Notes under the pieces: model-generated
The model's database searches: none
Seen by the model: the letters and a program-made list of their open reading frames with translations, nothing else
What the model was told of the DNA's origin: nothing
Part shown: in pieces, positions 31,903 to 39,713 of the stretch
Layout: each line of letters opens with the position of its first letter
How positions within the stretch are numbered: position 1 is the first letter of the stretch
NCBI GenBank assembly: GCA_048268885.1
Contig: JBLWUP010000007.1
Location: 62,001 to 126,000, forward strand
Source of the DNA: Pelagibius sp048268885
GTDB taxonomy: Bacteria > Pseudomonadota > Alphaproteobacteria > Kiloniellales > Kiloniellaceae
Direction of reading: 5' to 3'
Length of the DNA: 64,000 nucleotides
Made by a program: the position numbers and the translations under genes

Positions 31903-33284
31903 TTGGCGGGGCCCGCTTTCTGCAGCGCCTGGAGGAAGGACTCGCGCCACGCGGTGACGTCGTTCTCGGCGATGGATTTGTACATGGACCGCCAGCGCTC
32001 CTGCCGAGCCTCCAGCGGCATGGTGAGGGCTTCCTGCATGCGCTCCGCCACGCCTTCGACGTCATAGGGATTGACGATCAGGGCGCCATCCAGTTCCCGC
32101 GCCGCACCGGCGAAGCGCGACAGGACCAGCACCCCCGGGTCCTGTTCTGACTGCGCGGCCACATATTCCTTGGCGACGAGGTTCATGCCGTCGCGCAGCG
32201 GCGTTACCAGCCCGACCCGCCCGACCCGGAAGAAGCCCGCCAGCACGCGGCGGCTGAAGCTTTTGTTCAGGTAGCGGATGGGGACCCAGTCGTATTCGGC
32301 AAAGGTGCCGTTCACGTGACCCGCGGTCGCTTCAAGTTCCCGCTTGATATCGACATATTCGGCCACGTCGGAGCGCGATGGCGGGTTGATCTGCAGGAAG
32401 ACCACGTTGCCGCGGTTGTCCGGATAGGCGGTGAGCAGATGTTCAAAGGCCTCAACGCGCTTGATCAGCCCCTTGGAGTAGTCGAGCCGGTCGACGCCGA
32501 TCATCAGGTCGCGTTGGCCGAGGCTCTCCTTCAGGCGGTGCACCTGTTTGCTTTCTTCGCTCTCCACCGCCATCTGGGCGAACATCTCGGTGTCGATCCC
32601 GATGGGAAAGGCTTTCGCTTTCAGGGTGCGGCCGAAGGCCCTGACGGTGCCGTCCTTGTCGACCTCGCCGCCGGCTTCCCGCTGGATGTAGTCCAGGAAG
32701 CAGTGCAGGTGGTCTTCCGTCTGAAATCCGAGCAGATCGTAGGCGCAGAGCGCTTGGACGATGTGACGGTGCTGCGGCAGTGCAAGCAACACCTCCAGGG
32801 ACGGCCAGGGAATGTGGAGGAAGAACCCCATCTTCTGCTTGCAGCCGGCGCTGCGCAGCATATCCGCCAGCAGGGTGAAGTGATAGTCGTGCACCCAGAC
32901 GATGTCGGAGTCTTCCAGCATCGGCTGCAGGCGATGGGCAAAGAGCGTGTTGACGCGCTGGTAGCCGGCCCAGGTGCGTAGTGCAAACTCCGCGAGGTCG
33001 AGGCGGTAGTGGCACAGCGGCCAAAGCGTCGAGTTTGAAAAACCGATGTAGTAGTCGTCGTAGTCGCGCTGGGTCAGATCGATGGTGGCGTAGGTGATCT
33101 TGCCCCCTTGGGTGAGGGTCGGATTCCCGTAGTCCCGCTCCAGCACTTTGCCGCTCCAGCCGAACCAGATGCCGCCGCGCTCCCGCAAGGCCGCGCGCAC
33201 GGCGACAGCCAAGCCGCCTTCGGCACCCGGCCGGGACTGCTTAACGGCCGCAACGCGGTTGGATACGACGACCAGGCGGCTCAA
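31899..33284 (-). CDS. otsA: Trehalose-6-phosphate synthase
   Basis: GT20 enzyme joining UDP-glucose and glucose-6-phosphate. It has the N-terminal SRLVVVSNRV, GGIWFGWSGKV, WVHDYHF, IGVDRLDYSKGL and the C-terminal LVTPLRDGMNLVAKEYVAAQ. The start is TTG 33284, overlapping the preceding stop (TTGA) with GGAGGAA 5 bp upstream. It gives 461 residues and begins at the usual family N-terminus, whereas the longer frame shadows the preceding gene. Confidence 0.95.
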   Translation of the reverse strand: MSRLVVVSNRVAAVKQSRPGAEGGLAVAVRAALRERGGIWFGWSGKVLERDYGNPTLTQGGKITYATIDLTQRDYDDYYIGFSNSTLWPLCHYRLDLAEFALRTWAGYQRVNTLFAHRLQPMLEDSDIVWVHDYHFTLLADMLRSAGCKQKMGFFLHIPWPSLEVLLALPQHRHIVQALCAYDLLGFQTEDHLHCFLDYIQREAGGEVDKDGTVRAFGRTLKAKAFPIGIDTEMFAQMAVESEESKQVHRLKESLGQRDLMIGVDRLDYSKGLIKRVEAFEHLLTAYPDNRGNVVFLQINPPSRSDVAEYVDIKRELEATAGHVNGTFAEYDWVPIRYLNKSFSRRVLAGFFRVGRVGLVTPLRDGMNLVAKEYVAAQSEQDPGVLVLSRFAGAARELDGALIVNPYDVEGVAERMQEALTMPLEARQERWRSMYKSIAENDVTAWRESFLQALQKAGPAK

Positions 33285-35080
33285 TAGGCTTCCTCCCAGG
33301 CTTTCGAAAGACGCATTGCCGAATTGATCAGGCCGACCATGGAATAGGTCTGGGGAAAGTTGCCCCACAGCTCCTGAGTATCGGTGGCCATGTCTTCCGA
33401 CAGGAGGCCGAGTGGATTGCGCGCAGCCAACATGGTCTCGAAGAGTTCGCGGGCTTCTTCCGTGCGGCCGACGGCCGCCAGCGCGTCAATATACCAGAAG
33501 GTGCAGACATTGAAGGCCACTTCCGGCGCGCCGAAGTCGTCCGGCGCGGCGTAGCGGTGCAGGAAGCGGTCGTGCTTCAGGTGCTTTTCGATCTGTTCAA
33601 GCGTGCCGAGGAAGCGGGGGTCGTCGGCCGGCAGGAACCCGATCTCCTGCAGGCAAAGCAGGCTGGCGTCGAGGTCCTCGCCGTCGAAGGCGGAGACCAG
33701 GCTGTTGAGGTCGCTGTTCCAGGCGCGCTTCAGAATGCCTTCGCGGATGGTTTTCGCACCCTTGGCCCAGAAATTCTGTCGTTCGCTCATCTCCAGTTGC
33801 CCTGCAATCTTGGCCAGGCGGTCGCAAGCGGCCCAGCACATCACCGCCGAGTAGGTATGAACTTGCTGGCGCGTGCGAAGTTCCCAGAGGCCGGCATCCG
33901 GCTGGTCCCAAAGCTCCAGCGCCGTGTGGCCCAGCTTCTCCAGCTTTTCGAAGAAGCTGACGTCGCCGGGATGCTCCAGCCTGCGGTCGAAGAAGCTTTG
34001 CGTCGTTGCCAGGATGACGCTGCCGTAGCCGTCGTTCTGGATCTGCATGTAGGCACCGTTGCCGATCCGCACCGGGCCCATGTTGCGGTAGCCGGGCAGG
34101 AAATCGCAGGTCTCCTCGTCGATGTGCACCTCCTGCGAAATGCCGAAGACGGGCTGCAGGTGGCCGCCTTCGGCGTTGGCCCCCGCGTTGGAGGACACGA
34201 TGTTGGAGATGTAGCCGAGATAGCCTTCCATGGTCTTGGTCGCGCCCAGGCGATTCAAGGCATGGACCACGAAGTAGGCATCCCGCAGCCAGCAAAAGCG
34301 ATAGTCCCAGTTGCGCCCTGAATCGGGCGACTCGGGTATCGACGTGGTCATGGCCGCGATGATGGCCCCGGTTTCCTCGAAGCTGCAGAGCTTCAATGTG
34401 ATCGAGGCGCGGATGACCGCCTCTTGCCATTCGAAGGGCAAGGCGAGGTAGCGTGACCATTCCCGCCAATACTCGTCCGTTTTGCGGAAGAACTCCTGGC
34501 TGGTGTCGTCGATCGGCGCCGTGAGGCTTTCGTCCGGCCCGAGGATGAGGCTGATGGGCCGGTCGAGGATGAAGGGAACCTCTTCATGGAGGTAGGTGAT
34601 CGGCGCGTCGGTGGTCAGGCGCAGCGTCAGGTTCGGCATGACGTAGCGCAGGTGGTTGCTGCCGCGCGTCGTCTCCGGATCGCCCCTGCCGTAGTCGTAG
34701 GTCGGCCGAATGCGGATGCGGATGCGGGGGCTGCCGGAGAGCGCGCGCAGGTGGCGCACGATGGTGGGAGGCCGAAAGACCCGGCCGAAGTGCTTGAAGC
34801 GGGGCGCGAAGTCCGTGACTTCCACCACGCCGTCGCTGGAATCGTAGAGGCGGGTGATCACCACGGCCGAATTCCGGCGGTAGTACTGTTCGGAGCGGGT
34901 GAAGCCCTCGAGCTCGATGTCGTAGATGCCGCGCCCGTCGGGGTTGTGGCCGTTCAGCAGGCCGGAAAAAACCGGATCGCTGTCGAAGCGGGGCATGCAG
35001 GACCAGACGATCCGCGCCTTCGAATCGATCAGGGCGCTGAAGGTGCAGTTGCCGATGATGGCGAGGTCGAGTGAGCTCAT
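33281..35080 (-). CDS. GH15 family glycoside hydrolase (glucoamylase/trehalase type)
   Basis: Inverting alpha-glucosidase family. 599 residues with the GH15 N-terminal trehalase-like beta domain (LAIIGNCTFSALIDSKARIVW) followed by an (alpha/alpha)6 catalytic barrel. Barrel motifs include DSGRNWDYRFCWLRDAYF and, near the end, the second catalytic region FNVCTFWYIDAL. Flanked by otsB and otsA with 4-bp overlaps on both sides, so trehalose is the most likely substrate. Sequence alone cannot exclude maltodextrin or isomaltose. Confidence 0.9.
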   Translation of the reverse strand: MSSLDLAIIGNCTFSALIDSKARIVWSCMPRFDSDPVFSGLLNGHNPDGRGIYDIELEGFTRSEQYYRRNSAVVITRLYDSSDGVVEVTDFAPRFKHFGRVFRPPTIVRHLRALSGSPRIRIRIRPTYDYGRGDPETTRGSNHLRYVMPNLTLRLTTDAPITYLHEEVPFILDRPISLILGPDESLTAPIDDTSQEFFRKTDEYWREWSRYLALPFEWQEAVIRASITLKLCSFEETGAIIAAMTTSIPESPDSGRNWDYRFCWLRDAYFVVHALNRLGATKTMEGYLGYISNIVSSNAGANAEGGHLQPVFGISQEVHIDEETCDFLPGYRNMGPVRIGNGAYMQIQNDGYGSVILATTQSFFDRRLEHPGDVSFFEKLEKLGHTALELWDQPDAGLWELRTRQQVHTYSAVMCWAACDRLAKIAGQLEMSERQNFWAKGAKTIREGILKRAWNSDLNSLVSAFDGEDLDASLLCLQEIGFLPADDPRFLGTLEQIEKHLKHDRFLHRYAAPDDFGAPEVAFNVCTFWYIDALAAVGRTEEARELFETMLAARNPLGLLSEDMATDTQELWGNFPQTYSMVGLINSAMRLSKAWEEAY

Positions 35081-35955
35081 TGTGCGCCTCCGCGGCGGTC
35101 TTCGGCGGCCCAGGGCTGCAGCCAGGCCATCACGGCGTCTTCGTCCGGCAAGGTGAAGGTGGCGGCGCTCGTTTCGTCAAAGCCGACACGGATGGACAGT
35201 CCTCCCATCTGGTTCACGCTGCTGAAACCGTCTTCGTCGGTGACGTCGTCGCCGATGAACACCGGGATGCGTCCGACGAAGGGGGCCTCTTCCATGAAGG
35301 CCTCGATGGCGGTGCCCTTGTTCGCACCGGCGGGTTTCACTTCCACAACCATCTTGCCGCGCTTCAGTTCCAGCGCGGAGGTGCCGGTCCCCATGAGGTC
35401 GGCAAGAAGTGACTTTATCTCGGCTTCGTGTTGCGGCGCATTGCGGTAGTGCAACGCCAGCGACTGGTGCTTGTCTTCCAAGAGCAGTCCTTCCCGGGCC
35501 TTGACGAAATCGGTGAGGGGGGCGCGGAGGGGGGCCAGGAGTTCCGCGGAAGCAACCTCGTGGACCGTCCCGTCGGCGCCGCGACGTTCGAGGCCGTGCA
35601 CCCCCGCACAGCAGAATCGCAGGGGCGAAAAGAGCCCGTCGAGGTCGGCAATCGCCCGCCCGCTGACGAGAGCGACGGCGCCGCAAAGCCGCTGATTCAG
35701 GGTATCCAGCAGTGTCAGCAGTTCCGCGGATACCTGCACGGCGTCCGGATGCTCGGCGATCGACAGCAGCGTGCCGTCAACGTCGAGGAACAGCGCATGG
35801 CCTTCCGCAGCAGAGGGCAGTTCCGGCGTGGCGGGGCTGTCAGCGTTGCCGGCCTTGACCGCTTGGCCGGCAGACCGCTGCGGTCCTGAAGACAAGGTGT
35901 GCGTGGCGGGGAGGGGATTTTTGGGAGTAACCGCGTCAGACTTCAATGGTGCCAT
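35077..35955 (-). CDS. otsB: Trehalose-6-phosphate phosphatase
   Basis: HAD-superfamily phosphatase releasing trehalose from trehalose-6-phosphate. HAD motif I is LFLDVDGTLLSIAEHPD, followed by VSGRAI, VEVKPAGANKGTA and the final FIGDDVTDEDGF. The start at ATG 35955 (MAPLKSDAVTPKN) is tentative; it leaves a 46-residue disordered N-terminus before motif I, and the frame is open further upstream without similarity. First gene of the trehalose cluster; its stop overlaps the GH15 start (ATGA). Confidence 0.92.
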   Translation of the reverse strand: MAPLKSDAVTPKNPLPATHTLSSGPQRSAGQAVKAGNADSPATPELPSAAEGHALFLDVDGTLLSIAEHPDAVQVSAELLTLLDTLNQRLCGAVALVSGRAIADLDGLFSPLRFCCAGVHGLERRGADGTVHEVASAELLAPLRAPLTDFVKAREGLLLEDKHQSLALHYRNAPQHEAEIKSLLADLMGTGTSALELKRGKMVVEVKPAGANKGTAIEAFMEEAPFVGRIPVFIGDDVTDEDGFSSVNQMGGLSIRVGFDETSAATFTLPDEDAVMAWLQPWAAEDRRGGAQ

Positions 35956-36073
35956 CGCCTTGCAAAGTTTCTCAAGGCAGCGGCATGGAGACCGTCTCAC
36001 CCGATGCCCTCTTTTTGAGTACCCGCCGAGCCTATTGAAGGCAAGGTATTCATGCGGAACTTTCAGTTCGCAC

Positions 36074-36370
36074 TCAAACAATCCTGCGGGTTTCCGCCGG
36101 GCCGGGCCGCGGTGATTCGTCGGCTGCGCCATGATACCGCGGGTTGTCTCTCCGAGGCGGCGGCGCGGGCCGTCGGCCCGTCAACTCGGCGAAGACCGCG
36201 GTCAGGAAGTCGGTTTCGAGCTTTGGGTCGCTGTGCCGCCGCGGCGTGGCCGCAGCCGTGCCGGGAGACGTTCTGGCAGACCCCCTTCCGGGCTGCGCTG
36301 GCCCGGCGGGGTCACCGCGAACAACCGAGGGGGGAGGGGAATGTTGGTCTGGGCGATCCGAAGCCGTCAT
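36074..36370 (-). CDS. Possible small Pro/Arg-rich protein
   Basis: 98 residues (MTASDRPDQHSPPPS...), mostly low-complexity with a short amphipathic segment, LETDFLTAVFAELTGRR. The coding nature is doubtful, because such frames arise by chance at this GC content. In favour: AAGG at good spacing before the ATG, and upstream a TATTAT element overlapped by a palindrome resembling the repressor operators. No family recognised. Confidence 0.3.
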   Translation of the reverse strand: MTASDRPDQHSPPPSVVRGDPAGPAQPGRGSARTSPGTAAATPRRHSDPKLETDFLTAVFAELTGRRPAPPPRRDNPRYHGAADESPRPGPAETRRIV

Positions 36371-36408
36371 GCCTGTGCCTTTTCGCGGTTGCAACGGTGA
36401 GGCATAAT

Positions 36409-36425
36409 ATTGCGAAAAACGTAAC
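36409..36425. promoter_or_regulatory. Degenerate S24-repressor operator (O4)
   Basis: ATTGCGAAAAACGTAAC shares the left half ATTGCGAA with the three better copies; the right half (GTAAC) matches GCAAT at only two of five bases. Read leftward it overlaps a TATTAT -10-like element, about 40-55 bp before the small minus-strand frame. Confidence 0.4.
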
Positions 36426-36545
36426 AGAATACAATCTTAAAATAGAGAGTTTCCGCACTATTCGACCTTTAGGATAGAGGACGAAAGAGGGAAAGCTGGA
36501 GTGTTGGACACAAGGTTATGGAATTCGCAACTCCAAAGCGGTGCC

Positions 36546-37169
36546 TCAGCCGCGCGGCCGCAGCTTGACCCAGGTGACGGGAGCGACCCATTCGACGGGC
36601 ACGTTCTGCTCAATCGGCGTGGCCGAATTGACCGAGACCAGGGTGACCTCGCCCGCCGTGTTGCCCGGCTCGACGATCTTCACCAGCTGGCGCCCGTCCT
36701 TGGTCTGTACGACGCATTCGCGCCCGTAGCACTTTGCCAGATCCAGGCCATCCTCACGCGAATAGCCGAGGTGCTCCCCATCCCGGAAGCGCGGCGACAT
36801 CGAGTTGCCGCGGACGACGACACAAACGCCGCCCCCTTCGCCTTGCGGCGCATCGATCTTATAAAGGCCGGAACCTTTCTCATGGTCGTCAACGGAGAAC
36901 ACCGTCTCCCCGGCGCCGACATAGCCCACGACCAGGCTTGATGCCTTGGCGCCCCGATTGACGAAAGTTCCCAGTTTGGAGACCAGGTCGTCGAGCGAGG
37001 TTTCGAGGTATTCCGCCATCTCGACGGCCTCCTCGATCTTGATGCTGCGGCTTTGGTTCAGAATCTCGGTAATGCGCGAGGGGTCGAGCCCCATGTGCTT
37101 GGCGAGGCCGCGCTGAGTCTTGCCGAGTTGGCGCAGCCGATCTTGGAACCAGCGTTTTTCCATAGTCAT
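36546..37169 (-). CDS. XRE-family phage-type repressor with S24 peptidase domain
   Basis: 207-residue CI/LexA-like regulator. The N-terminal helix-turn-helix occupies residues 8-62 (LRQLGKTQRGLAKHMGLDPS). The C-terminal S24 domain has Ser123 in GNSMSPRF and Lys164 in RQLVKIVE, a complete Ser-Lys dyad, and YVGAGETV near residue 84 could be the self-cleavage site. It may therefore be inactivated through RecA during the SOS response. Two palindromes stand immediately upstream, the nearer one 3 bp before the ATG, indicating autorepression. It is divergent from the phage-derived gene at 37314. Confidence 0.9.
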   Translation of the reverse strand: MTMEKRWFQDRLRQLGKTQRGLAKHMGLDPSRITEILNQSRSIKIEEAVEMAEYLETSLDDLVSKLGTFVNRGAKASSLVVGYVGAGETVFSVDDHEKGSGLYKIDAPQGEGGGVCVVVRGNSMSPRFRDGEHLGYSREDGLDLAKCYGRECVVQTKDGRQLVKIVEPGNTAGEVTLVSVNSATPIEQNVPVEWVAPVTWVKLRPRG

Positions 37170-37171
37170 AG

Positions 37172-37188
37172 ATTGCGAAATTTGCCAT
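37172..37188. promoter_or_regulatory. S24-repressor operator O1
   Basis: ATTGC-GAAATTT-GCCAT, an inverted repeat with one mismatch between the 5-base arms. It ends 3 bp before the repressor start codon. Shares ATTGCGAA with O2, O3 and O4. Its centre lies 26 bp from that of O2. Confidence 0.65.
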
Positions 37189-37197
37189 TTGATGTCT

Positions 37198-37214
37198 ATT
37201 GCGAATTATGCAAT
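37198..37214. promoter_or_regulatory. S24-repressor operator O2
   Basis: ATTGC-GAATTAT-GCAAT, perfect 5-base arms, between the divergent repressor and VRR-NUC-like genes. A rightward promoter (TTGCCA, 16 bp, AATTAT) would overlap it. Nearly the same word recurs at 41788, in front of the terminase remnant. Confidence 0.7.
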
Positions 37215-37313
37215 TTTAAACATCATAAGGTTGTGGCGGCAAGGGGACCTTCTAAAGCGGCAGAACGCCGGGCCGCAGAAGCCACCGGCAGAGACGGGAA
37301 AACGAGGAGCGCG

Positions 37314-37814
37314 ATGCAGAGAGAAGGCACGATTCAGCCGAAAAGGCGGACCACCGCAGCGCTGTTGAAGCAGCAGACCCTGGCCTATCTGGCCGCGGCC
37401 TTGCCGCCGGGCTGGACGAGCCAGCCTTTGTCGCCGGGGCCGCGCCCGCAAAGCAAGGGGGCGGCGCCTTCCGCCGACATCCTGCTGATCTCGCCGCGCG
37501 GGCGGTGTCACTTTCTCTTTGTGCGGGCGCCGGCCGACCGCTGGTGGGACAGCGGGCCGCGGTGCGTGCCGGCGGAGAAGATGACGGCGGGAGATGCCGA
37601 ACTGGCACGGCAGCTGCGCGCCGCCGGGCACAAGGCGCGCGCGGTGTGGGGAGAGCGTGATCTGCTGCGTGCGCTGCGGACGTGGGGCTGCCCGCTGGCG
37701 CGCTCCGCGCGCTTCGCCGGCCCTCGGCGGCGGGAGGCGCCTTTGCCGGCGGTGGCCTATCCCGAACGCCCGACCTTGCACCTCAAGGCGTGGGGGGGAC
37801 GGGCCGATGGGTGA
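37314..37814 (+). CDS. Phage-type VRR-NUC-like protein with degenerate active site
   Basis: 166 residues from ATG 37314 with GAGGAG upstream. The segment SADILLISPRGRCHFLFV, followed by GDAELARQLRAAGHKARAVW and LLRALRTWG, follows the pattern of small phage VRR-NUC nucleases. The usual catalytic Glu-x-Lys of such proteins reads Phe-Val-Arg here, so nuclease activity is doubtful. It overlaps the next gene by 8 bp. The family call rests on pattern memory and is tentative. Confidence 0.6.
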   Translation: MQREGTIQPKRRTTAALLKQQTLAYLAAALPPGWTSQPLSPGPRPQSKGAAPSADILLISPRGRCHFLFVRAPADRWWDSGPRCVPAEKMTAGDAELARQLRAAGHKARAVWGERDLLRALRTWGCPLARSARFAGPRRREAPLPAVAYPERPTLHLKAWGGRADG

Positions 37815-38349
37815 GGGCGCCAAGCTTCTCGACAGCCGGGAAAGCCTGCGGATCGACGCCGCGGTGGCGGAGGGCCTGGACCTTGCGCGGCAGGCCGGGC
37901 GGGAGCATCCGACGCTGCGGGATGCGGTCTGGGAGCTGCTGCTGGAGGCCGCCGATACCTTGCGCCGGCTGCCGAACCGCGAGCGCGGCTGGCTGACCGG
38001 GGCGGCAAGGGCGCATTGGCCCGACTACGTGCGCAATACCGCGGAGGAATTCGCCGGCGCGGTTGGCGCGGACCGCGGTGGGCAGCCAGACCTGCGGCCG
38101 ACCCCGGCAAGCGCGGCGGCCATCGATCGGATGGACACGGTGCTGCTGTGGCTGCCGCGGGCCGGCGGCGCAAATCCGAAGCGGGACCTCGCGATACTTT
38201 TCGGCCTGGCCTGCGGCCTGCGCGTCGCGGCTTTGCGCCGGCGCTTCGGATGTGGGCGGAGGACGGTCTATGACGTGCGGGACCGCGGCCTGGCGCGGAT
38301 CAGCGGCTGGCTGCGCGATGTGAGCGAGGTCTGCCGGGATCTGGACTGA
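37807..38349 (+). CDS. DUF6362-like helix-turn-helix phage protein
   Basis: 180 residues. The centre shows the pattern ADTLRRLPNRERGW...HWPDYV, then AAIDRMDTVLLWLP, and a C-terminal helix-turn-helix ALRRRFGCGRRTVYDVRDRG, resembling DUF6362 proteins that sit before terminase genes in alphaproteobacterial prophages. Probably DNA-binding. Overlaps the VRR-NUC-like gene; both lie downstream of O1/O2. Ends 6 bp before the convergent hspQ stop. Confidence 0.65.
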   Translation: MGEGAKLLDSRESLRIDAAVAEGLDLARQAGREHPTLRDAVWELLLEAADTLRRLPNRERGWLTGAARAHWPDYVRNTAEEFAGAVGADRGGQPDLRPTPASAAAIDRMDTVLLWLPRAGGANPKRDLAILFGLACGLRVAALRRRFGCGRRTVYDVRDRGLARISGWLRDVSEVCRDLD

Positions 38350-38355
38350 GCGGCG

Positions 38356-38679
38356 TCAGTTCGACTGCAGCTGCTTTGGGACGTAGCGGCCGTCTTCCAT
38401 GCCGTCGAAGAGTTCCTCGACCTGAGGGTGGCCGACGGCGGCGCCGGTCTCGTCCGTCACCAGGTTCTGCTCCGAGACGTAGGCGACGTAGGCGGTTTCT
38501 TCGTTTTCGGCCAGCAGGTGGTAGAACGGCTGATCCTTGCTGGGGCGGATCGCTTCGGGGATCGATTCCCACCATTCGTCGGTGTTCGAAAAGGTCGGGT
38601 CGACGTCGAAGATCACACCGCGAAAGGGGAAAAAGCGGTGGCGCACAATCTCGCCGATATGGAATTTCGCCGTCCGCAT
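38356..38679 (-). CDS. hspQ: Heat-shock protein HspQ (hemimethylated DNA-binding YccV family)
   Basis: 107 residues with KFHIGEIVRHRFFPFRGVIF, DEWWESIPEAIRPSKDQPFY and YVSEQNLV, the full YccV/HspQ pattern. In enterobacteria it is a heat-induced substrate and specificity enhancer of Lon. The start at 38679 (MRTAKFHIG) was chosen by family length. The longer frame has the upstream ATG 38733, but that part lacks similarity. A chromosomal rather than phage gene, lying between two phage-derived blocks. Confidence 0.93.
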   Translation of the reverse strand: MRTAKFHIGEIVRHRFFPFRGVIFDVDPTFSNTDEWWESIPEAIRPSKDQPFYHLLAENEETAYVAYVSEQNLVTDETGAAVGHPQVEELFDGMEDGRYVPKQLQSN

Positions 38680-39071
38680 CTTCCAGCTGTCTCTGATCCG
38701 TGTTTGGCCCGAATTTACCGTTAATTGAGTCATATGCGCGCCCGCCGGGACGAGACAAGACCTGCGAGCCGATCCTCTGGCAGCCGGCGATGAAACTATC
38801 GCTTCGAATTCGTGCCAAAAGTAGCGCTCATCGTTGCCATAAATCAGCTCGAGCGAGGCGCATAATTCATTGAAATATAACAGATAATTAATTTTAGACA
38901 AGTGCCGTTCTTTGCAACCCGCCCGGTCGATGCCGCGCTGGCGCCCAACCTCCCCGACAGAGCCGTTGCACTTAAGGCTTTATTAAACCGAACAACGTCG
39001 AATCGCCATTCAGGAGGATCAGGACTCGTGGGGCGAAAACCGCACCGCGAGCCTCCGCTGAAAGGAATGCG
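38680..39071. promoter_or_regulatory. Divergent control region of hspQ and the tad-type genes
   Basis: 392 bp, AT-rich around 38840-38900. It contains the CtrA-type box at 38972-38988. An hspQ promoter is expected at the left end, but a convincing heat-shock sigma-32 pattern was not seen. The small leftward frame that continues hspQ upstream is not considered coding. Confidence 0.5.
38972..38988 (+). promoter_or_regulatory. CtrA box upstream of the tadE genes
   Basis: TTAA-GGCTTTA-TTAAAC fits the CtrA consensus TTAA-N7-TTAAC except for one inserted A before the C. It lies 84 bp before the first tadE-type start codon. CtrA is known to activate pilus genes in Caulobacter. Confidence 0.6.
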
Positions 39072-39713
39072 ATGTTTTTGCTTGGAGTGGTCCAACAGGT
39101 GGGGGGAGCCTGCCTGACGCCTGCCGCGCGCGCCCTGCGCGCCGGCATGGTGTCGGTCGGCGCCCGGCTGCACGCCGCCTTCCGGCCGCTGCTGCGCGAC
39201 GAGAACGGCGCGGCGATGATCGAGTTCGCGCTGGTGGCGCCGCCCTTCGTGCTGCTGTTGATCGGCACCCTGGAAGTGTCGCTCATGTTCTTCACCGATG
39301 CCGTGATCGAGGGCGCCGCCAAGGAAGCGGCGCGCCAGATCCGCACCGGCAACATCCAGAACTCCGCGGACCCGGAGACGGCCTTCAGAGAGAAGCTCTG
39401 TGAGGAGCTGTTCGGCGTGATCGACTGCTCGAAGGTGGCCTTCAATGTCCAGACCTTCGCGAATTTCGGTGCGGTGTCGATGCCGGTCGAGATCGACGAG
39501 GACGGCGAGATCATCAACACCGGCTTCCTCCCGGGCGGCGCCAGCGCCGTGACGGTGGTGCGGGCGATGTATCGCTGGCAATTCTTCACGCCGCTGATCG
39601 ACGAGGCAATGCCGTCCGGCTTCGGCGGTCACATGCTGGTCTCGACCGTTGCGTTCCAAAACGAGCCTTACAACTTCGGCAGCCCCGGTGGCGGCGGCGG
39701 TGGTGGTACCTGA
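39072..39713 (+). CDS. TadE-type pilus assembly protein
   Basis: 213 residues. After an N-terminal cytoplasmic stretch, LLRDENGAAMIEFALVAPPFVLLLIG forms the TadE prepilin-like motif (residue Glu after the cleavage-type Gly) and one membrane helix; the rest is periplasmic and ends in a Gly run. Minor pseudopilin role in Flp/Tad pili is inferred. The start has AAAGGA 6 bp upstream. Its stop overlaps the next start (TGATG). Confidence 0.9.
   Translation: MFLLGVVQQVGGACLTPAARALRAGMVSVGARLHAAFRPLLRDENGAAMIEFALVAPPFVLLLIGTLEVSLMFFTDAVIEGAAKEAARQIRTGNIQNSADPETAFREKLCEELFGVIDCSKVAFNVQTFANFGAVSMPVEIDEDGEIINTGFLPGGASAVTVVRAMYRWQFFTPLIDEAMPSGFGGHMLVSTVAFQNEPYNFGSPGGGGGGGT

Larger units (their letters stand above)
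35956..36545. other. Gap upstream of otsB with a possible small gene
   Basis: 590 bp between otsB and the S24 repressor, both on the minus strand. The right third is AT-rich and holds a degenerate repressor-like palindrome (36409-36425) and a TATTAT -10-like element read leftward. The middle holds a Pro/Arg-rich minus-strand frame described separately. The otsB promoter is presumably near 36000 but no clear hexamers were found. Confidence 0.4.
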
